From assembly GCA_040954595.2 (NCBI GenBank), contig CM082584.2:3720001-3784000 (forward strand): a DNA stretch of 64,000 bases, in the 5' to 3' direction. The position numbers and the translations under genes are program-made. Each line of letters opens with the position of its first letter. Position 1 is the first letter of the stretch. Shown piece after piece: positions 30,307 to 43,310 of this stretch. The notes under the pieces are model-generated. The model ran no database searches and had not been told where the DNA came from. It saw only the letters and a program-made list of their open reading frames with translations. The stretch is from Balanoglossus misakiensis (lineage: Eukaryota > Hemichordata).

Positions 30307-33300
30307 TTTAGGAGACAAATTTACACTGATAAAGTCTAGAAATTCTGAATATTAAAGTCCACTCATTAATTGAAGTAAGATTAGGTGAAAGATATCAATA
30401 CATGTATGTCATTCATTTTTAAAATTACTGTTCCTTCGTGGAGGCGTAAGGCATTCTTTTTTCTGCTTTATGTCCCCTTTGGTGGTAGATGATAATCATT
30501 CCATGGCTTCATTCAAGGACAAACTGCATTTTTAGAGTTTATTTCATTATATCCTGTTAATTATTGGTAAAAATAGACTCACCTTTGAACTCATTATTCA
30601 GGAATTCTGTACCCAAATCCATGGCAATATTTTTGCCTGGTCCTCCATGTAAATTAATTGTCCTGTTCCATATAACTTCATTTGCTAATCTTGGAGGTAA
30701 CCATCCATGAACACCTGACAACCAATAACATTACTGAATGATCAACTGAGAACTGTTGTAAAGAATATCACATTCAAAAATGCTCTAACAAAATTCACTG
30801 TGGATGATGATGACATTCGCACTCTATAGTTTACACCTGGTGTTTCTTTTCTGTATTCTGTGACTGACATATTCACATAAATCTGTAAACTGTCTTTAAC
30901 ATGTTCAGGGTATTGTCATAAAAACAACCCTTCTAACTTTGCAGTATCCCTGAATGAAGTTCTACACTGGAAATCTGGTAATCAAGTTACTTTAACAAAA
31001 CATCTGTCTGTCAGGCTGTTCGATCTGTAATATGCAAGTCCTATTTGTTGAGATGGCAAGTATTCAGTTTGTATATGGGATGATTCAAGGTGTACATGTC
31101 TAGCCTGAAATTCAACAGTGTACTATAGCACAGAGCAGTTTGCTGAAACACACATGCATAGTTTGTGGACTTTTGCAACGTCAGCAGGCTGTATGGAGTT
31201 GAAACATTGTACATGTAGTTAACAGTTATTAGAAAAATAGTGTACGAAGTTTTACAATTCCAATAGTTATTACCAGTAATGAGCCTGTGGCCTAGAATCA
31301 GGTACTTGTAATGGTTCCTTTGCCAAAAGTTTAACATATCTATCTTCCAATGCTCTATCATTGCAGGGCCATCATTTTCCCTAATGGCATCACGTCTGAC
31401 CAAATCATTTAATCCTCTCCACAGCAGACCACAGGAATAATTGTACAGATGGTCATGATTTTTGTTGTCACATGTATCTGTATTGTGCCTTGGAATAGTA
31501 TTATCTGTGAACCAAAAAAGTAAAAATTAAGTGAAACTGATATGATCTTCCTCATTTCAAAAAACTTGTATATTTCTCAAGATGGCTTTATACTTACAAT
31601 ATTTTGATCATATTGCATCAAACATAAAATTTTTGCCAAATTTAACTCATTTATTAATATTAAGTACATATTGACACAGTGGGTGCCCTGCATGTAGAGT
31701 TGATGAAATTTACTTCTTAGTTGTGCTCAATCATTGCTAAAAATGTGATTTTTTATGATGTCATTTAAACTTCTGTAGACATTTTCAAAATCTAACATTG
31801 AAAAAAACACTAGTGTGTAAAATTTAAAAGAAATAGCAGACAGGTTACCTCTACATGTGTCAGTACAAAACCATTCCTCAGGGTCATCTGGTAAGGTATC
31901 CTCTGTTAACAGCACACATGGAAGATGGAACCAATCTCCATAACTGCATTCAGCATTGCTGCATTGTATCATCACACCACCAACATCTGATGAAGAAATG
32001 TTATTTTAAAGCTCAACTAGCTGTAGCATTTAGCTAATCAATGCTGGTTACTATCTGTAGGGTCTTTTAGTTTTAAGTCTGGATGTCAACGGAATGACTT
32101 CACTAAACATTTATCAGACAATTTTTTTTCAGTAAAGAAATATATTTCAAATAAAATTGTTAAACTTAATAACATTTTCAGATACCTTCTTTACAAATGC
32201 AATATCTGTAGTCATCACTGTCATCATCACCATCATCTCTGCCAACTGTGTGAATCTCCCCTCTGTCACCATTGGTACCATCTGTCTCATCTATATCATC
32301 ATGTCTCGACTCTTGCTGTATAAGTTCTTCCAAATCAGTTGTGTTCATCTGTACCCATATTTCTTCGATGACATCTTTACAGATTTTGCTCAGATATTCT
32401 GTACGCACCTGTAATGGCTCTTCAAAGACGGAGTCACGCGGTTGACTGTCAAGTGATGACAGCTGTAGTTTTTTCATGGTAATCAGGCAAACCAGACCTT
32501 CAGTTACAAACTTCAGAAAGTCTGTAACATGATTGAAGCAATCCATTACCTTCTGCTTAACTGCTCGATGGTTGAATGCATTCTTCGCATGTGCCAATGT
32601 TGCTCTGTCTGCTGCACTTCTTGGATCATGGAATTCATCCATTAAATCCTAAAATTTAAATTCACAATATAAAACCAGAAAAATATGCCAAATTAGCAGT
32701 TGTCAGCCCTTTACCAGTCAAAGACTGACAGTCCTTCTTTAAGCCACAGTAGCTGTAACTTTGGACATCTTTGTTGCCCATGATGGAAACCAAGTAGAGA
32801 ATGTACATATACAGCACAACTAGGATGGAATAGAGAATTGTTATCTTCTATGGGAAGCGAAATGTATGTTTAATCCTTTCGCTTAGCCTTACATGAAGGG
32901 TAAATTAACAGCTTACTTGTAGAAGTAGTCCTCTCTTATGGAATTCTTGCGAGACTGGTTCTAGGCCACGAAGACGTCCCCTTTCAGTTGTACAGCCGGC
33001 TCTTGCTCTCTGAGCATCCACATGTCTTTCAATAGAGAGACCATCTCCCTGGCACATAATGACATGGTACTGTCCATTGGCAATACCATCAGTGACATCA
33101 TTAGGTGTATTTATTCTTGGGACATACTTGTGAAGCCAATCGAGAATACTGATTACACCTTGCAGTGATGACGGATTTTCCTCACAAACTCCAAGGTTGA
33201 CCTGAATTGAATAGAAAGTGATGAAGTTTATTAAAGTCAATACCTTTGTTTGGGAGACAATGTCAAAGCTATATCACTTGCATGCAAGTATTACTCCACT

Positions 33301-36300
33301 TTGATGGGCCAATATGCACATTGGCATATATAACAAATCACTACATTGTTTAAAGCCACAGCAGCTGTAATTTTTGACAATTTTTCTGCCCAATGATCTA
33401 TTGAACCCATGCATGCGAAGAGTCAGCAACAAGCAAGGGTCTACTAATAAAATGTACCCTGATGCACACTAGAATGCTTACGGGGCACATTGTTTGTCAA
33501 CATAACTGATTATCACAAGGAAAGGATACATGTTGCACACTGCGGTCAAATAGTGGGTGATCGGTTCTCCATGATTCAGTATATGGGTATCTATATGAAT
33601 AGGTTGTTATTTGTAACAAATTAGTGAAAATATCCTCCATAGTTAAAGCTGCTGTGCTGTCCCTTTAAGTAAGATGAGATAATTGACTGACTTACAAGAT
33701 CACTCCTTTTGGCCGACTCACTTGAGTATTCATGTGGCACATGGGCTTGAACGCAGCTGATGTAGTACTGGTTAAAATGAACAAAATGTTCACAAATTAT
33801 CCTCGAAACGAGTGTTTCCAAACGACTTCTTAGACGGTTGAAAGTCTCCCTTGAAGGCAGATATGTCATCAGAGGAATTTCAGATGCTTTTAGTGTGTTC
33901 CTCTCATCATCCAGGTGTCTGAAAGAAATCCTATTCTTTGCTGCATATGCCATGGCCCACATAAGCATCTTGTTCTTTCTTGTTGTTGACTGATGACGTG
34001 CCACAGTCTCTACTTGGACATTGTCCCATGCCAATGAGAATCCTGGATCTTAAAATGAATGAAGTGGTTTAGTATTGCGTGTATTATTTTCCTTCAACTA
34101 AACATTCATCCAATCATTCATCCATTCATTCCTTTTTTCACTCAGTCATACATGTACATTTGTATATGCAATAACACATGAATTCATAGATTTATTCAAG
34201 TTATCTGCAATGCTATAAATGCACTCGAAAGAAGCAATTTACATGTCCTTGTGACATGCTGGTTTGCCTTTTAGTGAAAATCTGATTGTACTCAGGATAG
34301 CTACATTCTAGTTGTGGACACATTTATTGTTTTGCTTAAAGCCCCATGAGCTGTAACTTCTGGGATTTTTCTCATTATTTTTGTTCTGTGTGTCAACTAC
34401 AGTTTCTTGTTTGAATCCCCATTAATTTAAGCATGAAAAAACTCAGTATTTAGCTATCAACACAACTACATTATAATTGTTGAAAATTGTATTCAAGTTC
34501 AGACTAGAATTCGTTTGTTAACAATAACAATGGTCATTTCACATGAATTAGTAGTGTTGGCAAAAACCGTAGTTAAGCACAGAATAAGAGTTACATACTG
34601 AGAAAATAGCCACAAATTACCACTATCCCTTTCATTAAGTTAATATTGAATATTAACAACTTTACATCAAACAGAAAACAGCTATAGAAAAAATCAGTAT
34701 CACAAGGAGAGTACCAGGATGTAAAATTACGTAAAAGATTCTTTGAAAACATACTTAACTCTGCAACCTGGCTTTCATCACCATGTACATTGTTCTGGGT
34801 CCGTATGTCAGTTTCTGTTTCTGGAGTTTCTCCAAAGAGACATCTTGCAGTTGCTGTCCTGGTAGGGGCTGGTTGTTGCCCAGGTTCATGTTGATTCTAT
34901 AGAGTAAATGTTATTTCTCACTTGAAAGTCACATTACATGTGTGGAAAGGTTTTGTATGACAGGAGAACTATTTTGAATGTCAGCTGTGATTACTACCAA
35001 AGTTGATAAATCACAATCACAACTAACAGTGCTATGTACATGCAGCAGATCATTTTCAATTTAAACAGCATTAGCAAGTAATTTTCATTTTGTCTTTGTG
35101 AAAACTGTAAAAGTGTTACTATTATAGATGAAAAATACTTACAGTCTTCTCTGATTCTATGTCATTGATCCACTCTTTTATTTTGCTGTCATGGGAATTT
35201 TTCAGCCGGTCAACAACCATACGTGCCCCTGTCTTGGATAGGCAAATACCCAACTTGTTGAAACACTGGAAAAGCTGAATGAGAGAACATGGAGACATTA
35301 CATTTGATGAATTACTTTGAAATCTTGGGCCAGGGAATTCACAGATTACATGACTAGGCTAATGTAGAAATTTGGGCCATGTTGTCCAGCATGAACGTTT
35401 CTTGAGCCACTACATACTACTCCCTCAAGCAGGAAAATTAGGATTCTATAAAATTTTATTGAACTCTCTGGAACTTTTCTTGTATGGGATTTTCATTTTT
35501 ATCATATCCTATTGCCAACAAGCCTGAAAGTAAATGAAATGCAGGGTACACTGTGAGATGTTTTTTTAGTAACAGTGGAAATATTTTAACCACTTACTCT
35601 TTCACTGCAACCATTTTCCACATTTGTAATGAATTAACTCCAGCTAAAAATCTGAACTTGGAAGGAGATCTTATGTGCAATAATGTGAGGAAAAGACTAC
35701 CAATTTGGCTGGTTGTTGGATGTTGTATGCTTGCTGTAATTCTGTCAATAAAAGTAACACAATATAAACCACAATGTCACAGCCATAAAGGGAATAAAAT
35801 TTACCTTTGGAATTACTACCTGTCAGGTATGGTTTAGCATGCGTTTAAAAATGAAGTATTATTATATCCATACATATACGTGACACTAAGAAATTCATGA
35901 TAATACTTACAAGTTTCTGTGATTCTTTAGCATCATAGATAATAAACAAGTACATGTAAATGTAAATGGCATTTCTTGCTTTAACTCATTGATGATGTTA
36001 TCCCAAGAAAATGTGGTTAAGTTTTCCATGGTAGCTGGCTTTGAAGTCTGCCGTTGGCCTTTGGAGTACCCTTTCACCTCTTATTTGATTATCTTTGTGA
36101 CAACAGTCATTAGAGCTCGCTTTGCTGATGAACTACTTCCTGCCAGCACGGTGAACGCTTCTTTGTATTTCGACTGTTGGATACATCTTATAGCCTTTCT
36201 TCTGCTTGATGTTACCTAAAGACAGGCATGGATGAATTGACTGATTTTACACATCTTCGTAAAACGTTTTTTAGTATAGTATGGAGAAAGGAATCAACCA

Positions 36301-37150
36301 AAATGCTTAGGATAATGTTAGTTGTACTGTATTTAGTCATAGCTACAGAACTTTTGTTTGTTTTAGCATCACCACGTAATATGATTTCTAGTATGGTAAG
36401 TCAAAAAACAGCAATTCATATAATGTATTTAGACAGACAAATAAAATAACTTTGGATTTAATGAACACTTTTGTAAAGGCCAACTATTTCACATTAATAT
36501 TGGAAATCAAATATTGAAATGCAGTAATACCTGTCTAAACTGAGCAATGAAGGGACTGAGGAAACTGTTCGGTTGGTTTACAGAGGTGTCTGGTTTATAG
36601 AGGTTCCTTAAACATGGTATTCTATGAGGAAGGGACTAGAAGAGGTGTTTAGTATAGACAGCTTTCAACATTAGAGAGAGTTTGGTTCAGACAGGTTTCA
36701 CTGTATTGATATTTGTTTACATCAACAATGCATGGCCACACAGATCCAAATTGTCGTTCTTACCTTTGAAGTGTTTGGTACTTTTACCGGTAAGTTCTTC
36801 AGTGGTGTTCCACTTATTCGTCTCCTCTTGTATTGCAATGGTGATTTCACTGGTGATCTTAAAGGAGAAATCTTCTTTGCCATGTAGGATTCCTTCCCCT
36901 TGCTCTCCCGAAAAGATTGGGAAAAACTGCCATATTTTCCCCTGGAGCTTTGAATGTTCGCCAATAGATTCGCACAACTTGTGCAAATGTGACGAACCTT
37001 ACCTGGGGAGGCTTTTAGGTCAAATTCACACTCCAACACCTCAATAGCTGTCAATTTTGAGTGTGGCAGTTTAGAGTCTAGTCTCTGCCTATGGAACCCT
37101 TTCTGTTTGATGGCAAAATTGCCACCACAATTAACACAAGCATTCTCCAT
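28762..37150 (-). CDS. 12-exon ZAD-like / DUF6589-like / ING-type PHD protein, putative transposase (copy 2)
   Basis: Exons: 37150-36764, 36215-35911, 35741-35675, 35274-35143, 34896-34755, 34048-33696, 33201-32917, 32648-32186, 31986-31849, 31504-31274, 30714-30583, 29111-28762. Domains are as in copy 1 and the joined length is 995 codons. Exon 2 has an in-frame 6 bp gain and the same TAA after VTKIIK. The exon 3 donor is changed from GT to AT at 35674. A 7-T instead of 8-T run near 28800 shifts the last codons, giving a longer end (KKLDKARDILPVD). Exon 12 lies within RecQ intron 4 on the other strand, and RecQ exons 5-6 lie within the intron between exons 11 and 12. The shared stop suggests the pair descends from an already defective, or read-through dependent, copy. 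Confidence 0.8.
36520..36704. mobile_element. MITE in intron 1, copy 2
   Basis: Duplicate of 14633-14817 with the same inverted ends (GCAGTAATACCTGTCTAAAC family). Confidence 0.6.
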
Positions 37151-37492
37151 TGCAGAGAATGTGTAATGTGACAAGGACTGATTGTGGGATTGCTTTTATA
37201 ATTACTATGGAATTCGAGGTATGCAGTAATCAGTGGTTATGACAATATATGACAACTGTTTCCAATTAATTACTTTCATAATGTAAGAAAGCAGAGACTA
37301 CAAAAAATGACATTAAAAGGCAATGCTTTTGTAATAAATATTTAATCGATGTTTAATTTAAAATAATTATATTAAAAATAATCATGAAAAGAAGACTAGT
37401 ACAAGAATTTACTCAGAAAGTACGGAAAATTTAAGAAATTTAACATGTTACAGTTTGTTTTAACTTTCTCCTAACTCTGAGCGCTAAAAATA

Positions 37493-37830
37493 GTTTTCGG
37501 CAAACTTTCGCGCAAAGGCTCCTGGGTAAACTCGTTGGGCAACGAGATTCAAAATGGCGGCGTTCTTAGGGATCTTCTCGCATAAACATCGAAAACGGGC
37601 CTTAACGCAAGCAATCATGCAGATTTTAGCTCAAATTGCTAGCGACTGGAGTACTCGAGGCCAGTGACGAAGATCGACGCACGTTTTGAGTTCGAAATCG
37701 GCAGTTTTTGGTAAGGAGAGTGACCCTTCCGATACAAATCCGCGAAGTTTCGCCAGTTTTGTCTATGGAGCTTTGCAGGGCTGTGGGTGGAGGGCTCGCC
37801 GTAACAACACAGCCCTGCCACGCAGAGCTA
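37493..37830 (-). repeat. Right terminal inverted repeat, transposon copy 2
   Basis: Inverse complement of 20273-20606, ending CGCAGAGCTA and followed by GCCTTATCA. Confidence 0.92.
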
Positions 37831-37934
37831 GCCTTATCAGTACTGTCCACCTCCTCCAGTGCAAGTTTGACTTCGCCGTGACTGGGCAAGAAGAACTTCT
37901 CGTCTTCCGAAAGAACTTTCACTATAACATTGAT
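37831..37934 (-). pseudogene. 5' half of the transposon-split exon (unit 2)
   Basis: Same acceptor and reading frame as 15944-16047; joins in frame to 20263-20209 once the transposon is removed. Confidence 0.5.
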
Positions 37935-38596
37935 CTGTAGGATAAATTTCCGTTAAAAAAAACTTTAGTAAACTGCGCTGTTGGTACATGTGACACACGC
38001 GTCACTGTGCCCTCAATAGGCGTGGAGTGTTAAATTCTTACCAATCATTAAGGCAGAACGTTCCTCTTGGACATATTTTCAGAAAAATTATAGTCCTCCA
38101 AACTGTTCAATGCTTTGCTATATTAACGTCTGTTTGAAAAAATAAGAAAACTGGGTTCGCTCAGTCTTGGTTCATGAAAATCGCTCATTTAAATTTTCTC
38201 CATAGACCCAATACGCAGGTTGGCAGCCATTTTGTATTTCGAATTTGAGACAATTTGAGTGGCAATTTTGCTCTGTAATTCAAAATTGGCACGATGACCC
38301 TCAATTATATTCTCAATTTTAAGAGAGGATATCCTAAATTCTCTTGAGCAAAATGTGAGGGAAAATTTAAGACTATGATTTTCGAGGCTCATTCCCTTAA
38401 ACATGAGTACACTTATCGGTCACGTGGGAAATCACCAAAAACAAACAAACATCTAACTCTGGCTCACCCCCGGCGACGGGTTATTAACGATGGCAGATGA
38501 CGTCACCATGTCGATGGCGACGCCACTGTCGGATTCCACTCGCCCCCAGCAACCGACACGGACGTCGCCTGACAACACGGTGACTCTAGTGTCGGT

Positions 38597-38670
38597 CAAT
38601 CTGATTAAAATCAGATGTAGGGAACGGCGACGTGGTCTTTTTTCCCTACATCTGATTTTAATCAGATTGG
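38597..38670. mobile_element. Foldback MITE, CAATCTGATT family (unit 2)
   Basis: Duplicate of 16710-16783, with the same flanking GTGTCGGT repeats. Confidence 0.75.
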
Positions 38671-38726
38671 GTGTCGGTGTCCTTGCAGTAGTCCAGCAAC
38701 GTCTTGATGAGACGCCTTCTTTCGTA

Positions 38727-39522
38727 ATCGTGATGTGGTGTCGCCCAGTGGTCGATGATGTCATATTCAAGATTCTGATAAAAAAGAAAATACCAAAAGC
38801 ATCTTAACAAAACGACAACGACAACGCGACGAAGCAACTTCAAAGACGACTTTGCTTATGTAGACACCATTAAGACGGTTATGAAGCGTCTCAGATCAGA
38901 TACCATCTTAAAAAACACGTGTGGACGGTGTATAGTGGTTCTGTAACGGTTTAGATTTGAGACGGCTTTGCCGGTCGGTCAGACCTGAGCCGGTAAAAGG
39001 ATTAACACCTCGCCGCAACCCATCGTCTATTGCTGAGTTCACATCTAGGCCCATGGCCGGGCAAAACTAATCCCGATGATTGTGACAAGATAAGCTAATC
39101 TTTAGTCCCCGTTTACATTGTGTTTGGCACAGTCCTGGCCAACGTCGTCTCGCCAACCTTTGACCTTATAAAGCAGAGCCATGTTGGTCCTCTTCTGGTT
39201 GTTTATACGATTTTCACCATGTCAAATGATAGACTCAACTGTTTATGTCAATTGTAAAAGGTGTCAACTGGGACCAGAGTCGGACAAAACGTGTCCACAC
39301 ACACCAGACCAGAGTCGACCACAAACCACCCCATTCGACTGGGACCAAAATTGTCCAGACAAGGGTCAGCGAGACCTGTTCACATCTGTTTGTTTGTTTT
39401 TGCTCGGCCACGTACCTTGCTAGGACAAGGGCCTAGCCTTTTTTAGGAATGTGAACAGCCTAATTGGGAATGAGCCTCAGCGCCTATTCATAAACTTTGT
39501 GTGTGCGGACACGAGCGACTCA
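38727..39522 (+). repeat. Upstream module of the acyltransferase unit (before unit 3)
   Basis: Copy of 16840-17636 preceding the first full acyltransferase gene, including the GTTCACAT-bounded nested stretch. Confidence 0.6.
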
Positions 39523-40286
39523 AAGGATTAATGCTCTGTGTTTACCATAGGCAAAAAGTGTCTCAATTTCTTTCGTGAGTGAACCTGGTAACACTCTGTG
39601 TCCGGCGTTCAATTTGTGTCGACCAGCATGAAGCAACACAAGTCGATCAAGAAACCGTTGCTGAACGATGCCGCTACTGTCCCCTCAAAAATAAACTTGT
39701 AAATACGATATGGGCAGATAAAGATTTGTGCTCAATCTCACCCCGAGACCAGAAATTATTATTTTGCGTACTAAACATTTGAATTAGAAAAACTGCTCGT
39801 CGATTGTCGTTCAGTTGCAACTGGAGTAGGATGAACAATGAAGTTGGTTGGGGACTACTCAGATAGACGCAAATTACTCTCCGTGGACATCTGCTGGTAG
39901 ACAGATATTTCAGTCTAATTGTGTTAGAGTTGTGTCAGACAGATTCCGTGGGCAATTACATGTATGCTGGTAGACAGATGTTCCAATCACCTACAAATCA
40001 TATATATTTATTTACAGGTCGAACTGATGGAGTGATTATGGTAATTGTGTCAGATATGCTGCAGGATAATTCTGGGAGTGGCCCATTCCTGACCATTTTC
40101 GTGAGTGTAGCGCCGGCAGTGTTAGTTTATTGTTAATTAATTCTATCGATATTTTGGCTTCCCCAGGACGAGTCCTTCTCTATATACCTTCAACGGCATT
40201 GCGACTGTCAGATTATCGGCCGATTTATCATCGCCAGCGAAGTAAACAGCTGTTGTCAACGACCATCACAAAGTCACTTTCCTTGC

Positions 40287-41750
40287 ATGACATCAGCTAT
40301 GCAAAGTTTCCACCCCATTACTTCACAGGGCGCGAATGCTGATTTTCGTGGTCGACACGCGCCTGTGCCGTGTTTCCGAAAAATGAACGGATGTGAACGT
40401 ATGCACGACATTTTATCGGAACACGGTCTCTGGGGTATTGTAGTATACTTGCAATTGAATAGCAAAGTTGAAATTACGAAGGACATTGTTCACAAGGCAC
40501 TGGATGACCTACGCAAGAAACATGCTGCATTGAGATCAAGAGTTCTTGTTTTGCACGATGAAGATGGCAGTGAAACTGACCGGTGTTTCGCAGAGATGGC
40601 AAACGGCGGAATTATCGATCTTCGTGTATCAGATCACACCGTGAACGATGTGGAAGCTGCCATGTCTCGATCTCTAAGCGATGCCATCAACCGCCTCCAA
40701 GGCCCTTTGTGGAACTGTACAATGTTACAAGGAGAGTGGTCCGAGAGCGACACTGGCGATCGTGAGTCGTACAAGGCTGCTTTCACGTTTCAGTTTCACC
40801 ATTCAATTGCAGATGGTGTTAGTGCAGTTCACTATGTAGGTCAATTCCTAGAAAATATCAATGCCATTGTGGACGGATCCTTTGAGGCAAATATACAGCA
40901 CAGAATTCAGAGTGTACCTTTTCCTCGAGCAGTAGAGGATTTGATTTCAATACCGGAGAATATGAATGTAATTGAGAAAGAGGTTAAAACGATGCAGGAG
41001 CAATCGGCACCGAGTTCAGGTTTTTCAGATACTTCTATGAATGATGATTATGTCACGAGTGTCGAAACAAAATTGATCAACTTCGAAATGTCTGAGAATT
41101 TGATGCCAAAACTGAAGCAGCAGGCAAGTCAAAACAATGCAAATCTCAATTCATTAATAATAGCAGTAATTTCATCAGCTTTTGCTAAAATAGTTAATGA
41201 TGGAAAACCTATGGATGTTAATTTGCATATTGCCTACAGCTTGCGAAGGTATTTCAAAGACAAAGAAAATGATAAAGATTTAGGTGTTTACTACAGCGCA
41301 GAAAACATTACGACAAATATGAGTGAAGACTCGATTGGGGGTGAATATTTCTGGAAACTTGCGAGGTGGCTTAAAGGAAATCTGGACGATAGATTATCGG
41401 GTCAAAGACCAATATCAAAGCTATCAAGGCGTCAGTTTATGGACACTTCGAAGTTGATCAAACTTTCTAAACAGCGAAACAATCTTATTAATGATACATT
41501 ATACATATCAAATTTAGGACGGCTTACTCCTCTGGAATGTCACAATGACCGCAAAGTCGGTGTTGATAAAACTTATAGAGCGTCGAGGGGCACATTCCTA
41601 AGTTCTTGTAATATATTTATCTCGGGCTGCGGTGGCAAACTTTTTGTTACGTTACAATACGATACAAATACTGACCTGCATAGACGTGGTATGGCAATGT
41701 TATTTGCAGAGGAAATCAAAGGGATGTTTGAAAGCATCGCATTAGTTTAA
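40287..41750 (+). CDS. HXXXD (condensation-domain superfamily) acyltransferase, copy a
   Basis: An intronless 487-codon ORF. The catalytic HHXXXDG motif is FHHSIADGVS (His171-Gly177), in the middle of the first half as in CoA-dependent acyltransferases, alcohol O-acetyltransferases and NRPS condensation domains. Other family-like features are an N-terminal helix ending HAALRSRV, and LYISNLGRLTPLE followed by a C-terminal half ending in LFVTLQYDTNTDLHRRG. It probably transfers an acyl group from CoA to an alcohol or amine, but the substrate cannot be read. No signal peptide or membrane helix is seen. The chosen ATG could be replaced by the ones 4 or 32 codons later. A near-identical tandem copy follows at 45850. 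Confidence 0.8.
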   Translation: MTSAMQSFHPITSQGANADFRGRHAPVPCFRKMNGCERMHDILSEHGLWGIVVYLQLNSKVEITKDIVHKALDDLRKKHAALRSRVLVLHDEDGSETDRCFAEMANGGIIDLRVSDHTVNDVEAAMSRSLSDAINRLQGPLWNCTMLQGEWSESDTGDRESYKAAFTFQFHHSIADGVSAVHYVGQFLENINAIVDGSFEANIQHRIQSVPFPRAVEDLISIPENMNVIEKEVKTMQEQSAPSSGFSDTSMNDDYVTSVETKLINFEMSENLMPKLKQQASQNNANLNSLIIAVISSAFAKIVNDGKPMDVNLHIAYSLRRYFKDKENDKDLGVYYSAENITTNMSEDSIGGEYFWKLARWLKGNLDDRLSGQRPISKLSRRQFMDTSKLIKLSKQRNNLINDTLYISNLGRLTPLECHNDRKVGVDKTYRASRGTFLSSCNIFISGCGGKLFVTLQYDTNTDLHRRGMAMLFAEEIKGMFESIALV

Positions 41751-43310
41751 CAAGTTGATACTGTGTTGACCAAGTGTTCCCTTAGCCAAAGTTTGTTTCA
41801 TGTTTAACAGGATCCTTCAAACAACTTCTAACATAGGGTTACCTGATTAAATTTCTGACAATATGGGGCCATTTCCTTGCTTTCCGCTAGACCCCAACTT
41901 CACGCAAATGTTACAAGAGACATGAGATTAAAAATTAGCTATCCTTCTCCCCGAGTCTCATCGATGTACCCGTGGAGGACATGTTTGCTGTACAAGGTGT
42001 TTTGTTTCTGTAAATGCCTTTTGGAAGTAATCAATGAAACTGAAGAAAAAAACAGAGAAATGTAATTTGATGCTTCTGACTGTGCTGTGAGCTGTATAGA
42101 CATAAAATATTAGACCCGGTTGCCGTGAAAACACTATTTCTAATACTTTCTACAATCTCTTCTTGCCGCGAGAGTATACCAATATTTCATAAGCATGATA
42201 ATCAGAAAGTACTTTTCATTTTGTATTTGATGAGTGACACTTTGTTGGCTAAATAGCAATTTAAAAAAAAATTCCGGTTTTGTTTGGAATGTAAAATTTC
42301 TGTACATAGATATATAAATCACAAGATATTGGTTGAATTGTGAAAGTTCTTAATGATAATTTGTTAATATTGTACCAGAATATCTGTATTAATGATTTAA
42401 GATTGCAAAATACTAATGATGAATATAAACTGCAATATCTAGCTTAGAGGATTTTTTAAATAATTGTACGTTCATTGAATAAAAGTGGGCATTTAATCTC
42501 ATATCTTCAATTCAAGTTATGTGAATTGTATTTCTAATGGAAACGTTGTTTTAGAATGTAACAAGTTGTAGAATTCATGTCAAATCAATTAAAATTATAC
42601 TTCGCCGAGCGTTTTATTGCATCATGATTGTTACTTGTATATTTTTTTATTTTAAATTTTGAGTGCTATGTAGTCTAAATTGATATACCTTTCTGGTGGG
42701 GAAAATTTCAACAGTGGATGATTCCTCACGTCATTATATCCCTTGAGACATTATTTACTTGTAGTTTTTTTAATGTTATTTTTATTCTACTTCACATTTA
42801 TTCTATTCTACTTCACTTCCCATTTTTCATGCAAGTTTTTAATTCAGTTCAACACAAACTGTACCAATAAAATGAATAACACGATTGGAACTATTTTGGG
42901 ATAATTACATGGTAATAAACTCTGTAAAACTCTCAGCACAGTACATGTAGCCTACACACTCGCCATATTTATCATTTTGTATTGTTTTGGTCAAACGACG
43001 ACAGAAATACCACATTCTCCCAAGTACAACGAATACTAATCGTTTTTGTACGCATTTTACTTGTATGCAATTATCCCAAAATAGTTAAAATCGTGATATA
43101 TTTTCATTTTTCATTTTGAGCGATATGTGCTCTAATATTTGAAAATTTCAACAGTAAATGATTCCTCACGTCATTATATCCCTTGAGACATTATTTACTT
43201 GTAGTTTTATATATATTTCAACGTAATTTTTATTCACCTAATTCACTTCCCATTTTTCATGCATGTTTTTGATTCAATACAACAAACTGTATACTAATAA
43301 AGTGATTTGT
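41751..43310 (+). other. 3' flank of acyltransferase copy a
   Basis: AT-rich 3' UTR and flank. AATAAA polyadenylation signals lie at 42478-42483 and near 42867. A local duplication is evident: 42705-42765 (CAACAGTGGATGATTCCTCACG... and TTATTTACTTGTAG) recurs at 43148-43207. The region up to about 43005 is shared with 47314-48562 of unit 4. No further gene seen. Confidence 0.65.

Larger units (their letters stand above)
20273..37830. mobile_element. Large TIR DNA transposon, copy 2 (interrupted by a retrotransposon)
   Basis: Spans 17.6 kb including 6.3 kb of nested retrotransposon, so about 11.3 kb of its own. TIRs lie at 20273-20606 and 37493-37830, flanked by GCCTTATCA at 20264-20272 and 37831-37839. 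This copy keeps all six RecQ exons, with ATG and Walker A, and all twelve exons of the opposite-strand gene. It is the best reference for the full element. Lesions in the long gene are the shared TAA in exon 2, a GT to AT change at the exon 3 donor (35674) and a frame change near the C-terminus. Confidence 0.88.
17637..39522 (+). repeat. Segmental array unit 2 (21.9 kb)
   Basis: Second unit, collinear with 2006-17636. Differences are the Gmr1-like retrotransposon (22017-28312 with one target duplicate), the 541 bp that unit 1 has lost, absence of the 631 bp insertion seen in unit 1, and small indels. The two transposon copies share flanking sequence and target duplication, so the whole segment was duplicated as a block. 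Confidence 0.88.

Noticed and set aside
14835-37174. RAG-like (ProtoRAG) transposon, suggested by a PHD finger in a deuterostome-like element
   Set aside because: Neither protein resembles RAG1 or RAG2 core, target duplication is 9 bp instead of 5 bp, and the partner is a RecQ helicase.
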